A stretch of 5,840 bases of DNA from Bacteroidales bacterium. GTDB taxonomy: Bacteria; Bacteroidota; Bacteroidia; Bacteroidales; WRGA01. Of the stretch, positions 5,495 through 5,840 are shown piece after piece (the first letter of the stretch is position 1; the number at the start of each line of letters is the position of its first letter). The translations under genes and the position numbers were made by a program. The stretch lies in NCBI GenBank assembly GCA_031279795.1, contig JAITHZ010000330.1, positions 1 through 5,840 on the forward strand, in the 5' to 3' direction. The notes below the pieces were generated by a model, which worked only from the letters and a program-made list of their open reading frames with translations, was not told where the DNA came from and did no database searches.

Positions 5495-5496
5495 AA
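5471..5496 (+). repeat. 13-bp perfect tandem duplication at the aroQ/pyk junction
   Basis: AACAGAAATAAAA occurs twice back to back (5471-5483 and 5484-5496). The unit is not a multiple of three. The TAA in the second copy (5492-5494) is in frame and ends aroQ, while the one in the first copy is out of frame. With one copy, aroQ would read through in frame into the pyk ATG. Confidence 0.9.
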
Positions 5497-5498
5497 AA

Positions 5499-5840
5499 AT
5501 GTCAAAACAAACAAAAATTGTAGCAACTATTTCAGACAAGTGTTGCGAGAGCGAATTTTTGCAAGCATTGTTCGATGCAGGAATGAACGTTGTACGGTTA
5601 AATTCAGCACATTTAGATGAAACCGGATTATTAAAAATAATAAAAAATGTAAGGAAAGTATCCAATGAAATAGCCATTTTGATTGATACCAAGGGACCGG
5701 AAATACGTACAAGCCACACAAACGAACCCATTGAATTAGAAGCAGGTAAGACAATATATGTAAAAGGAGGCACAGAAGAAAGTACACGCGAATGTATTTA
5801 TGTTTCGTATCTGAATTTTGTTGAAGAACTTTCCATCGGA
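5499..5840 (+). CDS. pyk: Pyruvate kinase (5' part, cut by the window edge)
   Basis: The first 114 codons of pyruvate kinase, which makes pyruvate and ATP from PEP and ADP in the last step of glycolysis. The frame is open from the ATG at 5499 to the window's last base. The start of the (beta/alpha)8 domain is clear: KQTKIVATIS (3-12), ALFDAGMNVVRLNSAH (23-38) and ILIDTKGPEIRT (60-71), where the B domain begins (IELEAGKTIYV, about 78-88). Arg33 matches the PEP/phosphate-binding Arg of the RxNxSH motif. The usual Ser of that motif is Ala37 here. The DTKGPEIRT stretch keeps the Thr/Lys/Glu/Thr pattern (Thr64, Lys65, Glu68, Thr71) associated with potassium-dependent enzymes. Family members are usually about 470-590 residues, so most of the gene lies beyond the window. 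There is no Shine-Dalgarno; the start lies 4 bases after the aroQ stop within an A-run, fitting coupled expression. Confidence 0.94.
   Translation, partial: MSKQTKIVATISDKCCESEFLQALFDAGMNVVRLNSAHLDETGLLKIIKNVRKVSNEIAILIDTKGPEIRTSHTNEPIELEAGKTIYVKGGTEESTRECIYVSYLNFVEELSIG

Noticed and set aside
1..5840. CRISPR array, tRNA or rRNA genes, insertion sequences, toxin-antitoxin or defence genes
   Set aside because: No spaced direct repeats, no cloverleaf-like sequences, no transposase motifs and no unexplained coding stretch; the window is filled by recognised housekeeping and envelope genes apart from one small membrane protein.

Overview
The window is ordinary chromosomal DNA from a member of the Bacteroidetes, most likely the order Bacteroidales. 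The evidence is an S46 dipeptidyl-peptidase 7 C-terminus, a TonB motor operon with two exbD genes and a Bacteroidetes-type TonB N-terminus, two TAnnTTTGC promoter -7 elements, A/T-rich translation leaders mostly without Shine-Dalgarno sequences, and the gene order xerD / aroQ / pyk, which I recall from Bacteroidales genomes. The genus cannot be resolved by reading alone.

Layout. Bases 1-375 are the 3' end of a secreted or periplasmic S46 peptidase that carries the glycine expected of DPP7 rather than the arginine or serine of DPP11. A 147-base gap then holds a likely promoter overlapped by a short dyad. Bases 523-3847 form one five-gene, same-strand operon: exbB, exbD1, exbD2, tonB and a 76-residue two-helix membrane protein of unknown function. 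The operon ends at a strong rho-independent terminator (3907-3950). On the opposite strand, xerD (3993-4892) is a chromosome-dimer-resolution tyrosine recombinase that converges on the operon's end. A 167-base divergent intergenic region (4893-5059) holds candidate promoters for xerD and aroQ. aroQ (5060-5494) encodes type II 3-dehydroquinate dehydratase. Four bases later pyk (5499 to the window edge) begins; it encodes pyruvate kinase and is truncated by the window.

How the genes work together. ExbB and the two ExbD proteins should form the proton-driven inner-membrane motor. TonB carries its work across the periplasm to TonB-dependent outer-membrane receptors, including SusC-like transporters. 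DPP7 trims peptides in the same envelope space, but nothing in the sequence shows co-regulation. aroQ and pyk are probably co-transcribed. Pyruvate kinase consumes PEP, one of the two substrates that enter the shikimate pathway in which AroQ acts.

I found no clear sign of a new defence, mobile or RNA-based system. The most notable details are: a 13-bp tandem duplication at the aroQ/pyk junction that supplies the in-frame aroQ stop codon; two dissimilar ExbD proteins, each with a large inserted periplasmic segment; the unknown small membrane protein tightly coupled to tonB; an all-A/T perfect dyad abutting the tonB start; and apparently face-to-face promoters for xerD and aroQ.
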